The notes under the pieces were generated by a model. It saw only the letters and a program-made list of their open reading frames with translations. It had not been told where the DNA came from and did no database searches. Source: Candidatus Saccharibacteria bacterium CG2_30_41_52 (GTDB lineage Bacteria; Patescibacteriota; Saccharimonadia; Saccharimonadales; Saccharimonadaceae). Taken from it: a stretch of 64,000 nt of DNA. The translations under genes were made by a program, and so were the position numbers. The stretch lies in the NCBI GenBank assembly GCA_001873625.1, contig MNZN01000001.1:62001-126000 (forward strand), written 5' to 3'. Shown piece by piece: positions 7,917 to 14,661 of this stretch. Position 1 is the first letter of the stretch; every line of letters starts with the position of its first letter.

Positions 7917-9554
7917 ATGAGTAAAATTACACAATATCTCAATGAACATATTTTAGGTGAAGTCACTAGCGCCGAATCTGTACGTCAACGATTTTCTCGT
8001 GACGGCAGTGTGCTAAGCGTCACGCCAGAACTAATTGTTAGCCCTCGGGTTACAAACGACATTCGTAAAGTGGCTAGATTCTCTTGGCAATTAGCTGAAA
8101 AAGGTCACGTTCTACCACTGACGGCTCGTGGTGGTGGTTCAGATAAAACCGGCGCATCCATCGGCAAAGGTATTATTTTAAATACAATTGCTCACCTTAA
8201 TAACATCATCTATATAAACCTCAAAAGTAAAGACCAATTTGTCCATGTTCAACCCGGTGTTAAATTTGGCGCATTAAATGAAACTCTAAAATCACATGGA
8301 ATGATAGTTCCGGCTTATCCGACTTCATCTGCATACAGCACTGTTGGGGGTGCAGTCGCCAATAATGCTAGTGGCCCGCAATCAGGGCTATATGGAACGG
8401 TTGGCGATTGGGTTAAGCGATTAGAAGTAGTGTTGGCAAATGGTGACTTAATTGAAACAAATCGTATCAGCCGACGTGAATTGGACAAGAAAAAAGGTTT
8501 GCAATCATTCGAAGGGGAATTGTATCGTAAAATTGATGGAATTATCGAAGACAACCAATCGTTGATTGCTGACCAAATAGCTAATAATGAACGTGATAAT
8601 GTTGGATATTCTGGCATTGCCAAAGTTAAAAACCGCGATAGTTCGTTCGACCTAACGCCATTAATTATTGGTAGTCAGGGAACGCTGGCTATTATATCTG
8701 AAGTTGTTCTGCGTACGGATTATTACAGTAGTGAAGAATCCATTATTGTTGCAGCATTTAGTGACGCTGAGGCGGCTAGGGACGCAGCTGATGTACTGGT
8801 CACAACTCAACCAACTGCAATTGAATATATTGACGGTGAATTATTTAATATTGCGCATAGTTATGGCAAGAAATATGCTTTTATGACTGAATCTAATCCA
8901 AGTGTCGGTGCAGTTTTATTTATTAGTTATAACGATTTTAGCGATGGGCATCGCAAGCGCAAAATGAAACATGCTCTTAAGAAACTATCGAAATTTAGCG
9001 CCACAATCTTAACTAGCAAAGATCACTCAATCGATGAACTATACGCTATTCGTGAAGTTAGCTCTGTTATATTGCAAACAGAGGCAAGAGATGAATCAAT
9101 GCCATCACTTATAGATGGAGCCTCAATTTCATCAGAGCGACGTGAAGAGTTTATACTAGCACTCACAGAATTGGCTAAAAAACACCACATTAGTTTACCT
9201 GTAAGTATTAACTGGTTGGACGGCGTAGTCCATACACGAACTACTATGCAACTACATAGTGTTAGCGATAAACAAAAGACTTTCAAATTGATTACTGATT
9301 ATGCTGAATTGGTTACAAAATATGGTGGAACTTTCTGTGCCGAATCAGGCGAAGGTCGCCTCAAATCAATGGCAGCCTACGCACAATTAAGTGACGATGT
9401 ATTAGAAATCTATACTCAAATTCGAACAGCATTTGACCCGTTTAATACTTTGAATCCAGGTGTAAAACAAAAATCTGACATAAAAACATTGGTTGCGCAG
9501 CTAAATCCAGACTACGACCTAGCAGATTTTGCAAAATACTCCCCACAGGGATAA
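7917..9554 (+). CDS. FAD-linked oxidase/dehydrogenase (GlcD/LldD-like)
   Basis: 545 residues. The N-terminal PCMH-type FAD domain shows TARGGGSDKTGAS (about residue 70), HVQPGVKFGALNETL and PTSSAYSTVGGAVANNASG, the FAD pyrophosphate-binding segment. The C-terminal FAD-oxidase_C region ends with FDPFNTLNPGVK, typical of D-lactate/glycolate dehydrogenases. A fused 4Fe-4S domain is absent. The substrate is most likely a 2-hydroxy acid, but this is family-level inference. No neighbour indicates the pathway. Confidence 0.85.
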   Translation: MSKITQYLNEHILGEVTSAESVRQRFSRDGSVLSVTPELIVSPRVTNDIRKVARFSWQLAEKGHVLPLTARGGGSDKTGASIGKGIILNTIAHLNNIIYINLKSKDQFVHVQPGVKFGALNETLKSHGMIVPAYPTSSAYSTVGGAVANNASGPQSGLYGTVGDWVKRLEVVLANGDLIETNRISRRELDKKKGLQSFEGELYRKIDGIIEDNQSLIADQIANNERDNVGYSGIAKVKNRDSSFDLTPLIIGSQGTLAIISEVVLRTDYYSSEESIIVAAFSDAEAARDAADVLVTTQPTAIEYIDGELFNIAHSYGKKYAFMTESNPSVGAVLFISYNDFSDGHRKRKMKHALKKLSKFSATILTSKDHSIDELYAIREVSSVILQTEARDESMPSLIDGASISSERREEFILALTELAKKHHISLPVSINWLDGVVHTRTTMQLHSVSDKQKTFKLITDYAELVTKYGGTFCAESGEGRLKSMAAYAQLSDDVLEIYTQIRTAFDPFNTLNPGVKQKSDIKTLVAQLNPDYDLADFAKYSPQG

Positions 9555-9610
9555 TTCAATCATTGAAAAACTCTTATCTTAACGTTATGCTTGTTAAGGT
9601 ATAGATATAT

Positions 9611-9647
9611 GCGCGAGTGGTGGAATGGTAGACACGTCTGGTTCAGG
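9611..9647 (+). pseudogene. Interrupted tRNA-Leu(CAG), 5' half
   Basis: GCGCGAGTGGTGGAATGGTAGACACG matches the 5' half of the intact tRNA-Leu(CAG) at 9805. The anticodon arm then reaches TTCAGGT, where T1 copy 2 begins. After T1, CCTGGTGCCAG could continue the anticodon stem and variable arm with the length of the intact gene, but no T-arm or acceptor 3' strand follows. It is either a broken gene or one needing splicing. Confidence 0.65.
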
Positions 9648-9749
9648 TGAGCAGTGCAAGTCTGCACTGCGCAAGGCCGGAGCCTGGATTGCGAACGCAA
9701 CCAAGCGAGGCGGGGTCGCAAAAATTTCAGAAAGAAATTTATTGTGACC
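9648..9749 (+). repeat. T1 structured element, copy 2 (102 nt)
   Basis: Begins TGAGCAGTGC and ends GTGACC. First hairpin GCAGTGCA-AGTC-TGCACTGC, core CGCAAGGCCGGAGCCTGGAT and GAGGCGGGGT, 3' hairpin CAAAAATTTC/GAAATTTaTTG with a bulged A. The stems differ in sequence from the other copies but keep pairing, which is evidence for a functional structure. It is inserted in the anticodon loop of the tRNA-Leu 5' half. Confidence 0.82.
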
Positions 9750-9804
9750 TGGTGCCAGGCCACTAGAACAAAATGCACTTTGCAGAATAATGTTACATAT
9801 ATAT

Positions 9805-9890
9805 GCGCGAGTGGTGGAATGGTAGACACGCTAGATTCAGGTTCTAGTGCCAGCAATGGTATGGAGGTTCAAGTCCTCTCTCGCGTACCA
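9805..9890 (+). tRNA. tRNA-Leu(CAG)
   Basis: 86 nt with acceptor GCGCGAG/CTCGCGT, anticodon arm CTAGA-TTCAGGT-TCTAG (anticodon CAG, reading CUG), long variable arm, T-loop TTCAAGT, and encoded CCA. It is nearly identical in its 5' half to the interrupted copy at 9611, so the two are tandem duplicates. Confidence 0.93.
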
Positions 9891-9956
9891 AGAAGATAAG
9901 ACGGTTTTTATGCCGTCTTTTCTTCTTGGTACCCCAAGGACTTGAATCGACATACC
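9858..9956 (+). terminator. tRNA-Leu(CAG) terminator and mirrored tRNA 3' end
   Basis: Inverted repeat centred on AAGACGGtttttatgCCGTCTT, followed by a T-rich stretch, acting as terminator. Pairing extends so that GGTATG...TTCAAGTCC in the tRNA faces GGACTTGAATCGACATACC downstream. Confidence 0.7.
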
Positions 9957-9964
9957 TATGGAAA

Positions 9965-10066
9965 TGAGAACCGCAAGTCTGCGGTTCGCAAGGCCGGAAG
10001 CCGGATAACGAACGTCACCGACTGAGGCGGGGTAGCAGAAAACTCAGAATGAGTTTTACTGTGACC
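9965..10066 (+). repeat. T1 structured element, copy 3 (102 nt)
   Basis: Begins TGAGAACCGC and ends GTGACC. Hairpin GAACCGCA-AGTC-TGCGGTTC, core CGCAAGGCCGGAAGCCGGAT identical to copy 1, 3' hairpin CAGAAAACTCA/TGAGTTTTaCTG with a bulged A. It interrupts a decayed tRNA-Leu T-arm (TATGGAAA before; AAATCCTCTCCCACGTACCA after). Confidence 0.82.
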
Positions 10067-10069
10067 AAA

Positions 10070-10143
10070 TCCTCTCCCACGTACCAAATAAAATAGAGAC
10101 CAAACGGTCTCTTTTTATTTGGTACTGTGAAGGCTCGAAACCT
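10070..10143 (+). terminator. Third palindrome: tRNA remnant 3' end with terminator
   Basis: ACGTACCAAATAAAATAGAGACC pairs with GGTCTCTTTTTATTTGGTAC, and the mirror continues into GTGAAGGCTCGAAACC, a degenerate antisense T-arm. Its core is identical to the one beside tRNA-Leu(TAG), so the units are duplicates. Confidence 0.55.
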
Positions 10144-10347
10144 ACATAAACAACCTATTAGTCCGTACTCTCTCGACTCCGAAAAGATAAATAATTTCCA
10201 AAACGCCCAAAGTGCAGTTCCTTTCCAAAAAATTGACCAAATTATGGCAACAATTAGGATTAGCCAGTGTTAGCAGTAAATTGTGAAAAATCAACATTGT
10301 TTATATTTTATAACATAAGTATAGCAGTTTTATGATACCTGGCACTC
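10144..10347. other. Noncoding stretch before the TrmH gene
   Basis: An AT-rich interval after the palindrome, in which I see no ORF, RNA gene or repeat. It ends at the TACAAT box of the following gene. Confidence 0.5.
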
Positions 10348-10353
10348 ATGGGT

Positions 10354-10359
10354 TACAAT
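10354..10359 (+). promoter_or_regulatory. -10 box TACAAT, leaderless start
   Basis: TACAAT ends six bases before the ATG at 10366 and lies inside the longer ORF-track reading (ATG 10348). This argues for the 10366 start. Confidence 0.5.
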
Positions 10360-10365
10360 ATATCC

Positions 10366-10986
10366 ATGCAAGAACAAATCATTGGCGTCGGCCCACATCC
10401 AAAACCCTGGCCAACAGATTCAAAATATGACGCTACATTGCTGGAAGGCGGTGATAAACGCAACGTACTCGACAAATACCGTTACTGGACGATAGAGGCT
10501 ATAAAAACTGACCTGGACACCTCACGCGTATCTTTACACGTTGCCATCGAAAACTGGCAACACGATTTAAATATTGGCACAATTGTTCGTGCCGCTAATG
10601 CTTTTAACGTTGAAACTGTACATATAATTGGCAAACGGCACTGGAACCGTCGTGGCGCGATGGTAACAGATCGATATATGAATATAATTCAGCATCAAAC
10701 TGCTCAAGAATTCGTTGATTGCATGAAATCAGATGGCCGTCATATTATTGCCGTTGATATAGTTCCTGGTGCAAAACCTATATCCGAAACGCCTTTACCA
10801 GAAAAAACAGTGCTAGTATTTGGCAGTGAGGGCCCAGGTTTAAGTGACGAAATGCAAAAATCAGCCGAACAAATTGTAATGATTGAACAATTCGGATCTA
10901 CTCGTTCGGTCAACGTAGGTGTTGCTGCTGGTATCGCAATGTACGTCTGGATGCAACAGAATATACTGAAACAATTGCAAAAATAA
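10366..10986 (+). CDS. TrmH/SpoU-family RNA 2'-O-methyltransferase
   Basis: 206 residues from the ATG at 10366 (MQEQIIGVGPHPKP). It has the SPOUT knot motifs: N/R-containing motif 1 DLNIGTIVRAANAF (about residue 60), motif 2 VLVFGSEGPGLS, motif 3 STRSVNVGVAAGIAMY, all typical of TrmH-class enzymes that methylate tRNA or rRNA ribose. The short length and missing C-terminal extension leave the exact substrate unknown. It lies just upstream of the nine-unit array but has none of the array's flanking elements. Confidence 0.88.
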   Translation: MQEQIIGVGPHPKPWPTDSKYDATLLEGGDKRNVLDKYRYWTIEAIKTDLDTSRVSLHVAIENWQHDLNIGTIVRAANAFNVETVHIIGKRHWNRRGAMVTDRYMNIIQHQTAQEFVDCMKSDGRHIIAVDIVPGAKPISETPLPEKTVLVFGSEGPGLSDEMQKSAEQIVMIEQFGSTRSVNVGVAAGIAMYVWMQQNILKQLQK

Positions 10987-11033
10987 TTATTATATTGTAA
11001 AATTAGTGATAGTATTAATTACGGTGGTTGTTC

Positions 11034-11065
11034 ATTAAAAAGTCAGATTATTACAGTGCATATCG
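11034..11065 (+). repeat. Unit U1 5' element (E5)
   Basis: ATTAAAAAGTCAGATTATTACAGTGCATATCG. It pairs with the U1 3' element at 11408 over about 25 bases, and locally CAGTGC can pair with GCGCTG just downstream. A weak promoter with -10 TAGTAT (11010-11015) precedes it. Confidence 0.8.
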
Positions 11066-11125
11066 CGCTGCTTAATCATTAATTTTTGTATTTTGTAGGC
11101 CCTTGGCCTCGATGCAAGCACAATT

Positions 11126-11350
11126 ATGATGGGACTAAATTACTACCAGTATTCTGGTGGAATGCTAGCACTAAGCCTGCTAGTAGGCATTTGGACGATG
11201 TTTTGGATGGCTGTTGCCTTATGGCGCGCCGCCAACAAGAAGCAAGGATTGTGGTTCTTCTTCTTGCTAATCTTCTCGATGTGGGGCATTCTGCCTCTCA
11301 TCTACATCTTCTTGGTTGAGAAGATGGAGGCCAAAGAATGGTTTAGCTAA
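11126..11350 (+). CDS. Small membrane protein, DUF5652-like (unit U1)
   Basis: 74 residues with two transmembrane helices: LALSLLVGIWTMFWMAVALW and GLWFFFLLIFSMWGILPLIYIFLV, separated by RAANKKQ. The W-x-A-LW-RAA-K-Q ... WGILPLIYIF pattern matches a small membrane-protein family of unknown function that I recall as DUF5652 and that is common in CPR genomes. No catalytic residues are visible. It is enclosed by the U1 E5 and E3 elements, and the hairpin AGGCC-ctt-GGCCT lies just before the start. Confidence 0.75.
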   Translation: MMGLNYYQYSGGMLALSLLVGIWTMFWMAVALWRAANKKQGLWFFFLLIFSMWGILPLIYIFLVEKMEAKEWFS

Positions 11351-11365
11351 GTAGCATGGCTAGTG

Positions 11366-11437
11366 GAGTCCGCTCGAAAGAGCGGACTCTAAAGTTCAAT
11401 TTAGACCCGATATGCACATTGTAATAATTTGATTTTT
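11366..11437 (+). repeat. Unit U1 3' region: hairpins and E3
   Basis: Strong hairpin GAGTCCGCTC-GAAA-GAGCGGACTC (11366-11389), a weak CTAAA/TTTAG hairpin, then E3 CGATATGCACATTGTAATAA (11408-11437), complementary to U1 E5 with a 2-nt bulge (AT) after GCAC. E3 overlaps the 3' end of the antisense aminotransferase remnant. Confidence 0.8.
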
Positions 11438-11903
11438 GGATTCTAAATACTGCTTTATTGCACTTGCAATGGTTTTTAGTGTAGTGCGATATTTTTCGTC
11501 GTCAACTTCCAATAATGTCATCCTAAAACCTGGCAAGTCCAAATTAAATCCCGATAGTGGTACGACGTAAACACCGGTCGCGGCTAACAGATAATATACA
11601 AATCTTTTATCAAGTGCTATATCTTTAACTAATGGTTCAATATACTCTTTGACGGCTTGGTTCTCTATCTGTAAAGTTTGGTGTGATTTTAATTCGTTTG
11701 GTTTAAATACGACCGTTGCATACAATGCGCCATTGGGTTACCGCGCAGGTAATACCAGTAATAGGCGATAGAGTGCTGTAAAACAACTCGGCTCGGCGGT
11801 TATATCGTTTATTATTCCAGCCTAAATAGGCGTGATATTTGCTGTCAGATTCAATAGCCGACAATGCCATTTGTGGCAAAGTAGTGGCACAAATATCCGT
11901 CAT
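11396..11903 (-). pseudogene. Aminotransferase class I remnant, frameshifted and 5'-truncated
   Basis: Two ORFs on the minus strand join into one family. The upstream piece reads DICATTLPQMALSAIESDSKYHAYLGWNNKRYNRRAELFYSTLSP, the downstream piece YATVVFKPNEL...GVYVVPLSGFNLDLPGFRMTLLE, as in PLP-dependent class I/II aminotransferases. Near 11735-11750 a one-base shift restores the expected TNGALYATVVF. Stops lie directly before the first ATG, and the PLP-lysine region is missing. The last residues (NQIITMCISGLN) are encoded by the U1 E3 element, so the original C terminus was replaced. Confidence 0.8.
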
Positions 11904-11955
11904 CTATTAACAATAACTTAAACCCCTGGTTTAATGCGTAAAAGATTGCATAGTA

Positions 11956-11984
11956 TTGACAATTATTCATGTTTATGGTAAACT
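11956..11984 (+). promoter_or_regulatory. Promoter of unit U2
   Basis: TTGACA (11956-11961), 17-base spacer, TAAACT (11979-11984). A consensus -35 at ideal spacing, upstream of U2 E5. Confidence 0.75.
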
Positions 11985-12030
11985 ACGGTCAATGGTTGCT
12001 TTGGGAGACAAAACAACTATCGCTCATTAC

Positions 12031-12060
12031 AAAATCAAATCATTAAAGTGCGCGTCTGAG
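12031..12060 (+). repeat. Unit U2 5' element (E5)
   Basis: Contains CAAATCATTAAAGTGCGCGTC. The AAAG deviates from the usual ACAG and is matched by CATTTTA in U2 E3. AAAGTGCGCGTCT can also form a 13-bp local hairpin with AGATGTGTGCTTT directly downstream. Confidence 0.85.
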
Positions 12061-12155
12061 AAGATGTGTGCTTTACAAAACGGGTGAATTAATTAATTAA
12101 TTCAACTCTACTTTTGCACTAGCATCGCCTAGGGCAAAAAAGAGAAAACAACATT

Positions 12156-12401
12156 ATGTTTTCAAGAATCTTGAATTCATCTATGTATGTTAGCGTTATC
12201 GTGTCTATGGTAGGACTTTTGTTCTACAAACAGACAACCATCCTTGCAGAGGCAATTGTAATCATCGTAGCATTCTTGCTACCGCTTGCAATTATCTATG
12301 CAAACACCAAGTTGGAGCAGATCAAAAAGATCTGTTACGTGCTCGGTCTTATCGAGGCTGGATTGGTATTCGCTCTCATTGTTGGTAATCGCCTTTGGTA
12401 A
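12156..12401 (+). CDS. Small membrane protein, unknown (unit U2)
   Basis: 81 residues, almost wholly hydrophobic: three helices (YVSVIVSMVGLLFY; LAEAIVIIVAFLLPLAIIYA; CYVLGLIEAGLVFALIVG). No family recognised. It has the U2 leader with hairpin TTTTGC...GGCAAAA and an A-rich run before ATG instead of a Shine-Dalgarno. It is enclosed by the U2 elements and has a consensus promoter, so expression is likely. Confidence 0.7.
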   Translation: MFSRILNSSMYVSVIVSMVGLLFYKQTTILAEAIVIIVAFLLPLAIIYANTKLEQIKKICYVLGLIEAGLVFALIVGNRLW

Positions 12402-12425
12402 TACCATTGGCTTGCCGCACCCTCC

Positions 12426-12516
12426 AGGGAACCTATTTTATGCATCGCATATTTATAGGTTCCCTGTGAGTCAATTTTTTTGACTCGACTCGCACATTTT
12501 AATGATTTGATTTTTT
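12426..12516 (+). repeat. Unit U2 3' region: hairpins and E3
   Basis: Hairpin AGGGAACCTAT/ATAGGTTCCCT, then hairpin GAGTCA-tttttt-TGACTC, then E3 GACTCGCACATTTTAATGAT (12487-12516), which pairs with U2 E5 including the unit-specific TTTAATGATTT. Confidence 0.85.
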
Positions 12517-12574
12517 GAGTAGATACTAAATTTATAAATTATGATTAGGATTTTAAAGAATCTAGAACTTTGTT

Positions 12575-13246
12575 ATGGCCAAAAATTGTAATACGCACAG
12601 ATATAACGAAACGTTCGCCAATAAAAGCGAATCAATCAGAAGCGAAAAAGCTTCTGTATTAGGTGTCGCAATGGCAAATATCGCCCTAACGTCTGCGATC
12701 CTGGGTTCAATGTATTTCGTGTCTGAATATCAGAAGAATCATAACATTGCTATGGCAAGTACAGGTGAAGTAGTAGCTGAAAGTACGATCGCTCCAGACG
12801 CGTTGGCGGTTCGTGCTGTAAAGCGCGTAAAAGCTTTAACTGAAACTCGTACAATAACTATTAAAAATGAAGCTCCAATGGACGTTATTCTGCCCGAAGG
12901 TGTCACGCCAGAGGCGGAAACTATCAAGATTGAAGTTGAAGTACCAGCTGAAACATCTGAGTTACCACCAATTAAAACTAGTGAAGCAGAAGCCAAAGCT
13001 TATATCTTCCGTCGCGAGAGTAGTAATAGACCAGAAGCCGAGAATCAATTCGGCTGTAAAGGTCTAGGACAGGATTGTAATGGCCGTCTGGTTGTTGAAT
13101 GTCCAAATTGGAAAACAGATCGCAAATGCCAAGAAGTATTCTTTGGTAAATATGTTGCAGGACGTTATGGTAGCTGGCAAGCAGCTAAAACATTTTGGGA
13201 TGCGCGTGTACCGATAAACAGCCGTGACGTCGGTAACTGGTACTAA
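12575..13246 (+). CDS. Membrane-anchored lytic transglycosylase-like protein
   Basis: 223 residues: cytoplasmic N terminus, one membrane anchor (VAMANIALTSAILGSMYFVSE, residues 31-51), an acidic extended linker (residues 60-140), and a C-terminal domain AKAYIFRRESSNRPEAENQFGCKGLGQDCNG...YGSWQAAKTFWDAR. This resembles aggregation-promoting-factor/resuscitation-factor type lysozyme-like domains, with Glu in RRESS as the likely catalytic acid and paired cysteines that may form disulfides. It probably cleaves peptidoglycan, of self or host. It lies in the array but lacks E5/E3. Confidence 0.75.
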   Translation: MAKNCNTHRYNETFANKSESIRSEKASVLGVAMANIALTSAILGSMYFVSEYQKNHNIAMASTGEVVAESTIAPDALAVRAVKRVKALTETRTITIKNEAPMDVILPEGVTPEAETIKIEVEVPAETSELPPIKTSEAEAKAYIFRRESSNRPEAENQFGCKGLGQDCNGRLVVECPNWKTDRKCQEVFFGKYVAGRYGSWQAAKTFWDARVPINSRDVGNWY

Positions 13247-13258
13247 CACTGGTACGTA

Positions 13259-13287
13259 TTGACAAAACATAGCGTTTATGCTACTAT
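13259..13287 (+). promoter_or_regulatory. Promoter of units U3-U4
   Basis: TTGACA (13259-13264), 17-base spacer, TACTAT (13282-13287), directly after the transglycosylase-like gene. Confidence 0.75.
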
Positions 13288-13334
13288 GTAGAGTGTTAGT
13301 TTTTCCGGTATTAATCCGCGAGAAACTCAAGGTC

Positions 13335-13363
13335 ATTAATAAGTCAGATCATTACAGTGCAAG
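13335..13363 (+). repeat. Unit U3 5' element (E5)
   Basis: Contains AGTCAGATCATTACAGTGCA, complementary to U3 E3. Locally AGTGCAA pairs with TTGCGCT a few bases on. Confidence 0.8.
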
Positions 13364-13442
13364 TAATTGCGCTTAGGGTGAATTAAATTAATTATATATT
13401 TTTGTTGACTGGTTTAACCAGGCTGTCAAAAGTACATTAAGT

Positions 13443-13694
13443 ATGAAGAACAAGACAGACGAGGTAAAGTTACCAGGCTTTGTGAAAACAATAGCTACGG
13501 TGTTAGTGACAATTGCCGGAATAGCTTTCATCGTGTGGTTTTCAATAATCACTACGTCAATAGTTATTTATCTAGCAGCGGTCGCTTTTATCATCTTTTT
13601 AATGTTTTTAGCTGTTGATTTAATATCGTGGATTCCAGGTAAAGCTTTGGCTATAATTTTTATTTTAGCCGTTGCGTATCTGCTTTTCCGATAA
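13443..13694 (+). CDS. Small membrane protein, unknown (unit U3)
   Basis: 83 residues: charged N terminus (MKNKTDEVKLP), then hydrophobic helices TIATVLVTIAGIAFIVWFSIITTSIVIYLAAVAFIIFLMFLAVDLI and ALAIIFILAVAYLLF. No family recognised. Leader hairpin TTGACTGG...CCAGgCTGTCAA precedes the start. Likely co-transcribed with U4, since no promoter or terminator separates them. Confidence 0.7.
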   Translation: MKNKTDEVKLPGFVKTIATVLVTIAGIAFIVWFSIITTSIVIYLAAVAFIIFLMFLAVDLISWIPGKALAIIFILAVAYLLFR

Positions 13695-13708
13695 ACACCC
13701 GACAATTT

Positions 13709-13795
13709 CAAGAAACCTGCTCTCGCTTCGGCGGTCGAGTAGGTTTCTTGAAAAATCGCTTTGATGCATACGCACATTGTAATGATCTGGTTTAT
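13709..13795 (+). repeat. Unit U3 3' region: hairpin and E3
   Basis: Hairpin CAAGAAACCTGCTC/GAGTAGGTTTCTTG (13709-13750) followed by E3 with CGCACATTGTAATGATCTGG (13766-13795). The second hairpin is not clear here. Only about 18 bases separate this E3 from the next E5. Confidence 0.75.
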
Positions 13796-13813
13796 AGTAA
13801 TGGCGTAAGAACC

Positions 13814-13844
13814 TTAACAAATCATATCATTTCGACGCATGTTT
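13814..13844 (+). repeat. Unit U4 5' element (E5), divergent
   Basis: Contains ACAAATCATATCATTTCGACGC instead of the usual ATTACAGTGC. The same unusual bases are mirrored in U4 E3 (GCGTCTCGAAATGAT) and not in the adjacent U3 E3, which shows that a unit's own ends pair. Confidence 0.85.
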
Positions 13845-13901
13845 GAGTGGCCGCTTAACCGGTGTCGTTCATTATTCGTTTAAAATTAATACAAAAGAAG
13901 T

Positions 13902-14192
13902 ATGGAAAAAGCATCAAAAGTTTGCTACGCATACAGCCGAATTGAAATTGTAGTCGCCGAACGAGGTTTAGACCAAAAAGTCCAAAAAGCGCTCAAGGGA
14001 TTAGCAGTAATTCCATGTTACGTGGACTATGACGAAAAGATAGAGGCTCAAGCTTATAGTCGTTTTGTAAAAAAATACGATGAAGTTAAAGCTAGAGCTT
14101 ATGCGCATTTTTGCGCTATGGTCTTGGGATACACTCTTTACGACGGCAACAACCTTCGATGGGCGATGCAAGAAGCTGAAGCAAGAATTTAG
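13902..14192 (+). CDS. Small unknown protein (unit U4)
   Basis: 96 residues, soluble-looking and largely helical, rich in Ala, Lys and Glu. The second half (FVKKYDEVKARAYAHFCAMVLGYTLYDGNNLRWAMQEAEARI) resembles in spacing the helical module of other array proteins (F-x-x-Y ... A-x-x-A ... D-x-x-x-x-A), but similarity is weak. No known family. Start ATG follows an A-rich run as in other units. Confidence 0.65.
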   Translation: MEKASKVCYAYSRIEIVVAERGLDQKVQKALKGLAVIPCYVDYDEKIEAQAYSRFVKKYDEVKARAYAHFCAMVLGYTLYDGNNLRWAMQEAEARI

Positions 14193-14230
14193 GTTCAATT
14201 CTGGCAGAAGTTATTAACTTCACACTCCGC

Positions 14231-14330
14231 AGATCTACTCTATTTAGCGCGTAAGTGCTATCGGCCTAGAGTAGATCTTCGTGAACTGTTTTACATAGTT
14301 CAACATGCGTCTCGAAATGATGTGATTTGT
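14231..14330 (+). repeat. Unit U4 3' region: hairpins and E3
   Basis: Hairpin AGATCTACTCTA/TAGAGTAGATCT (14231-14278), small hairpin GAACT-gttttacat-AGTTC, then E3 AACATGCGTCTCGAAATGAT (14302-14330). The conserved 2-nt bulge is TC here instead of AT. Confidence 0.85.
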
Positions 14331-14343
14331 GGTAATTGATAGA

Positions 14344-14372
14344 AAATAACTGGCTAATGTCAGTTATTTTTT
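14344..14372 (+). terminator. Intrinsic terminator after U4
   Basis: AATAACTG-gctaatgt-CAGTTATTTTTT, a short stem with a U tract, ends the U3-U4 transcript ahead of the U5 promoter. Confidence 0.75.
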
Positions 14373-14387
14373 AAACTGTTATCATTG

Positions 14388-14416
14388 TTGACGCATTTAG
14401 TTGTTTATGATACTAT
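14388..14416 (+). promoter_or_regulatory. Promoter of unit U5
   Basis: TTGACG, 17-base spacer, TACTAT (14411-14416), about 50 bases before U5 E5. Confidence 0.75.
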
Positions 14417-14462
14417 ATTCTAATCAGCTGTTTACGGCTCTGTGCTGTAGCTACAAGCGATC

Positions 14463-14493
14463 ATTAACAAATCGGATTATTACAGTGCATGTC
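14463..14493 (+). repeat. Unit U5 5' element (E5)
   Basis: ATTAACAAATCGGATTATTA followed by CAGTGCATGTC. The TTATTAC variant is matched by GTAATAA in U5 E3. A local hairpin with GTGCAT/ATGTAC is possible. Confidence 0.85.
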
Positions 14494-14574
14494 TGAAGAG
14501 ATTATGTACTTTTAATTTATTAATTTCTTTTTCGGACTGAATTTATTTCAGGTCGTTAAAAGAGCTAAAAACAA

Positions 14575-14604
14575 ATGACTAACAAAAAATCTCAAGTAGT
14601 TTAA
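14575..14604 (+). other. Nine-codon upstream ORF in the U5 leader
   Basis: ATGACTAACAAAAAATCTCA and on to TAA encodes MTNKKSQVV. It has the AAAACAAATG context and hairpin distance that other units show at their main start codon, so it occupies the normal start position. Confidence 0.35.
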
Positions 14605-14661
14605 TTCAACTAGCTATTTTCTACATTGGCAATTTGCTAATTTAGAGGATAAGAAAATAAG

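Noticed and set aside
9560-9899. ORFs at 9560-9856 (minus) and 9654-9899
   Set aside because: Both are read through T1 copy 2 and tRNA-Leu(CAG); no protein-like features.
7323-10066. T1 as a group I intron or a known small ribozyme (twister, twister-sister, hammerhead)
   Set aside because: The core CGCAAGG-CCGG-AAGCCGG superficially recalls twister-type sequences, but the required motifs and their order are not found. Group I P/Q/R/S elements are absent, and the element does not end in G at a length-restoring boundary.
11086-11319. ORF 11086-11319 in unit U1
   Set aside because: Overlaps the DUF5652-like gene in another frame; the latter has a clear membrane-protein pattern and the unit's start context.
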